From Haplomitrium mnioides (taxonomy: Eukaryota > Marchantiophyta > Haplomitriopsida > Calobryales), in NCBI GenBank assembly GCA_049999725.1, contig JBNGIS010017708.1, positions 1 to 40,799 on the forward strand: DNA of 40,799 bases, in the 5' to 3' direction. The notes beneath the pieces are model-generated. The model was not told the origin of the DNA and ran no database searches. It was given only the letters and a program-made list of their open reading frames with translations. Both the position numbers and the translations under genes were made by a program. Below, in pieces: positions 38,980 through 40,799 of the stretch; within the stretch, counting starts at the first letter, position 1, and each line of letters opens with the position of its first letter.

Positions 38980-39409
38980 CTCCCCCTTGGCTGATTCTTC
39001 TTCTCTAATCAGCCACACTTATAAACTAGTATAAGTCCTATATACTTCAAATATGTGTAGTCTCATTAAAACCCTCCTGCTTTCTTCTGAGGGAAAGAGT
39101 GCTACCACATATAGAGTATTTGAAATATAATAATGAATGTATGAATAGAAGTAAAATCTGTGTGATGTTTCAAAAACTGTTCAATGATCAAAAGATGATG
39201 ATGTCCTGTAGGTAGATCTCCTCGAGCTGTCGTGTTGCCTCTGGTCCAGACTCTGATATGCTCCACGAGTTGACAGCTGTGTTTTTGAATATCTGCACTG
39301 TAATACAACTGTAAATAATCTTGTGGTCAGCATATATGCATCAAGAAGTATAACTCATAGATCTGGAATATTTTGACAGCAGGTCAAAGTTTCAGATGTG
39401 ATGATGAGA

Positions 39410-40798
39410 TCAAATATGCTTCTTGTATATATCAGATAGTTTTCTGAGACCGATACCCTCTGTGTGTTCTTTGTGTAGAGCAGGAGGTAGAGGTTTTGTG
39501 AATATATCGGCTCTGTTTTGTTTACTAGGTATCCATTGTGCCTTGATCTTGTCATTGTGTTGTTCATGAGTATAAAAGAATTTTGGAGCTATGTGTTTTA
39601 TTCTATCACCCTTGATGAATCCTGGGGTGATTTGGTCGACACATGGTCTGCTATCTTCAAATATAGTTGTAGGTTCTTTAATGAGAGGTTGACCCGTGTT
39701 GGAGTTGATATGGTCAATGAGTTGGCGTAACCAAATGCATTCTCTACTTGCCTCATACAAAGCTATTATCTCAGCATGGTTTGTAGAGGTGGTAGTAATA
39801 GTTTGTTTTGTGCTTTTCCATGATATGGCTGTGCCTCCTTTGAGGAATACATATCCTGTTTGAGACTTGTTGTCGTCAGGGTCAGATAAGTATCCTGCAT
39901 CAGCATATCCTATAATGTCATGTTCTGCATTTTTCGGGAAGAACAATCCCATGTCTGTGGTACCTTGAAGATATCTAAAAATCCTTTTGATGCCATTCCA
40001 GTGTCGTATAGTAGGTTGTGAACTGTGTCTTGCCAGTAAGTTCACAGCGAAAGCTATGTCTGGTCGTGTTTGGTTTGCAAGGTACATCAGTGCCCCTATT
40101 GCTGAGAGATATGGTTTCTCAGGTCCTAGTGTGGGTTCTTTGTCCTTTCTTTTTGAGAACATATCTTTCAGGGGGTCTGATGATCTGATTTCCATTGGAG
40201 TGCTCATCGGCTGAGCTTTGTCCATGTTGAACTGTTTAAGGATTCTGGATGTGTAAGTCGATTGATGGACTAGTATCCCATCTTGTAGATGCTCAAACTG
40301 TATTCCTAGGCAGAAATCAGGTTCGCCGATGTCTCGCATTTCGAATATGTCTTTCAGTTTCTCAATGGTGTCTTGGGCCAGTCGTGGTGTGCCAAAGATA
40401 TTAATGTCATCCACGTATATAGCCACTATGACATATTCAAGATTTTCTTGTTTCATGAAGAAACATGGTGCTATGTCCTCATTTGTAAAGTTTAAGGTCA
40501 TCATCTCTGATTTGAATCTTTGATACCAGTTTCTACCACTCTGTTTAAGTCCGTACATTGATCGCAGTACTTGTACAGCCATTTTCTGGTCTGATATTTT
40601 TGATGATGTCTCATTTGTTGTCATGGATGTCACTGCTACTTGTACGCCTCTATTTGGGCGATAAGGGACTAAAAGTCCCTGTTGATGTTTGTTGTACATC
40701 TTCTTTTCTGGCTGGGCTAAAGGCCCATTATATCGTTGCATGTTTTGCAGATCATTTGTGGGGACTGAAGGTCCTTTGTTGTCATGTGTGCTCAGCAA
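39410..40798 (-). CDS. Copia reverse transcriptase C-terminal part and RNase H (open)
   Basis: A single frame of at least 462 codons, open at the window edge. RT pieces are SMYGLKQSGRNWYQRFKSEM, IVAIYVDDINIFG (catalytic YVDD) and FEMRDIGEPDFCLGIQ. Then come PYLSAIGALMYLANQTRPDI, and RNase H with IIGYADAGYLSDPDDNKSQT, AISWKSTKQTITTTSTNHAE and RADIFTKPLPP. The RNase H position usually C-D-N reads FEDSRPC. Upstream of VLRSMYGLKQ the sequence does not look like RT: about 80 residues are Pro-rich with three GPxVP-like repeats, so the frame may be a fusion after deletion. It is the least decayed coding sequence in the window. Confidence 0.8.
   Translation of the reverse strand: MLSTHDNKGPSVPTNDLQNMQRYNGPLAQPEKKMYNKHQQGLLVPYRPNRGVQVAVTSMTTNETSSKISDQKMAVQVLRSMYGLKQSGRNWYQRFKSEMMTLNFTNEDIAPCFFMKQENLEYVIVAIYVDDINIFGTPRLAQDTIEKLKDIFEMRDIGEPDFCLGIQFEHLQDGILVHQSTYTSRILKQFNMDKAQPMSTPMEIRSSDPLKDMFSKRKDKEPTLGPEKPYLSAIGALMYLANQTRPDIAFAVNLLARHSSQPTIRHWNGIKRIFRYLQGTTDMGLFFPKNAEHDIIGYADAGYLSDPDDNKSQTGYVFLKGGTAISWKSTKQTITTTSTNHAEIIALYEASRECIWLRQLIDHINSNTGQPLIKEPTTIFEDSRPCVDQITPGFIKGDRIKHIAPKFFYTHEQHNDKIKAQWIPSKQNRADIFTKPLPPALHKEHTEGIGLRKLSDIYKKHI
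40664..40774. repeat. Three short hairpins within the Copia frame
   Basis: AGGGACTAAAAGTCCCT (40664-40680), GGGCTAAAGGCCC (40714-40726) and GGACTGAAGGTCC (40762-40774) lie 35-36 bp apart (start to start of the cores, about 48 bp). They have the same form as GGACTAAAGGTCC in the 21.2-21.5 kb cluster. In the minus frame they encode LLVP, GPLAQP and GPSVP. Confidence 0.7.
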
Positions 40799-40799
40799 G

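Larger units (their letters stand above)
38980..40799 (-). mobile_element. 3' part of a Ty1/Copia element, continuing off the window
   Basis: The polypurine tract and LTR are on the left, with RNase H and RT upstream on the minus strand. Gag, protease and integrase would lie beyond the window end. About 400 bp of untranslated sequence separates the pol stop (39410) from the polypurine tract. Confidence 0.85.

Overview
The window is repeat-dense plant nuclear DNA. The evidence is several Ty3/Gypsy and Ty1/Copia polyproteins of plant type, plant GT-AG introns, TATA boxes, and fragments of typical plant nuclear genes (a mitoferrin-like carrier and a DUF760-like protein). No complete host gene is visible. 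The species cannot be named from the sequence. The retroelement mix and the large-element genes would fit a large-genome non-angiosperm (fern, lycophyte or gymnosperm), but that is only an impression.

Layout. 1-660 is a microsatellite and flank. 660-3596 is the 5' part of a decayed Gypsy element: gag, zinc knuckles, protease and the first residues of reverse transcriptase. 3597-28274 is one foreign block of about 24.7 kb. 28275-30844 is the rest of the same Gypsy pol, from RT through RNase H to integrase. 31.2-32.7 kb holds a second gag-like fragment. 34.5-37.1 kb holds an internally deleted third Gypsy. 37.2-38.8 kb is unassigned. 38.8-40.8 kb is the 3' part of a minus-strand Copia element whose RT/RNase H reading frame is open.

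The 24.7 kb block is the main finding. Its ends are imperfect terminal inverted repeats with a shared core close to CCRCTACTTYRAACYAGGA. It is flanked by a 4-bp repeat, AATA, and removing it rejoins the Gypsy pol frame exactly, so it looks like a giant cut-and-paste element. It carries two divergent, intron-containing, decayed genes around a compact promoter at about 12.77-12.88 kb. On the minus strand (12593 to 4434) is a gene with a ParB-like domain followed by an amino-type DNA methyltransferase domain. On the plus strand (12988 to 19536) is a protein with an RNase H-like transposase core that I associate with the DUF7869 family. Their introns and flanks are filled with imperfect palindromes around TCCATGCGCGCATGGA or CCTATGCGCGCATAGG, in places as arrays with a 24-bp period.

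The block has itself been invaded. Two very long solo LTRs (8227-12053, plus; 14078-16307, minus, with a 400-N gap) each have their own 5-bp target duplication, and a 2.6 kb Copia deletion derivative lies at 24545-27130. Its right third (20.8-28.0 kb) holds minus-strand fragments of ordinary plant genes, suggesting gene capture. Many in-frame stops look like CAG to TAG or CGA to TGA changes, as expected for silenced, methylated DNA. The implied order is Gypsy insertion, then the giant element into it, then the solo-LTR family and Copia into the giant element.
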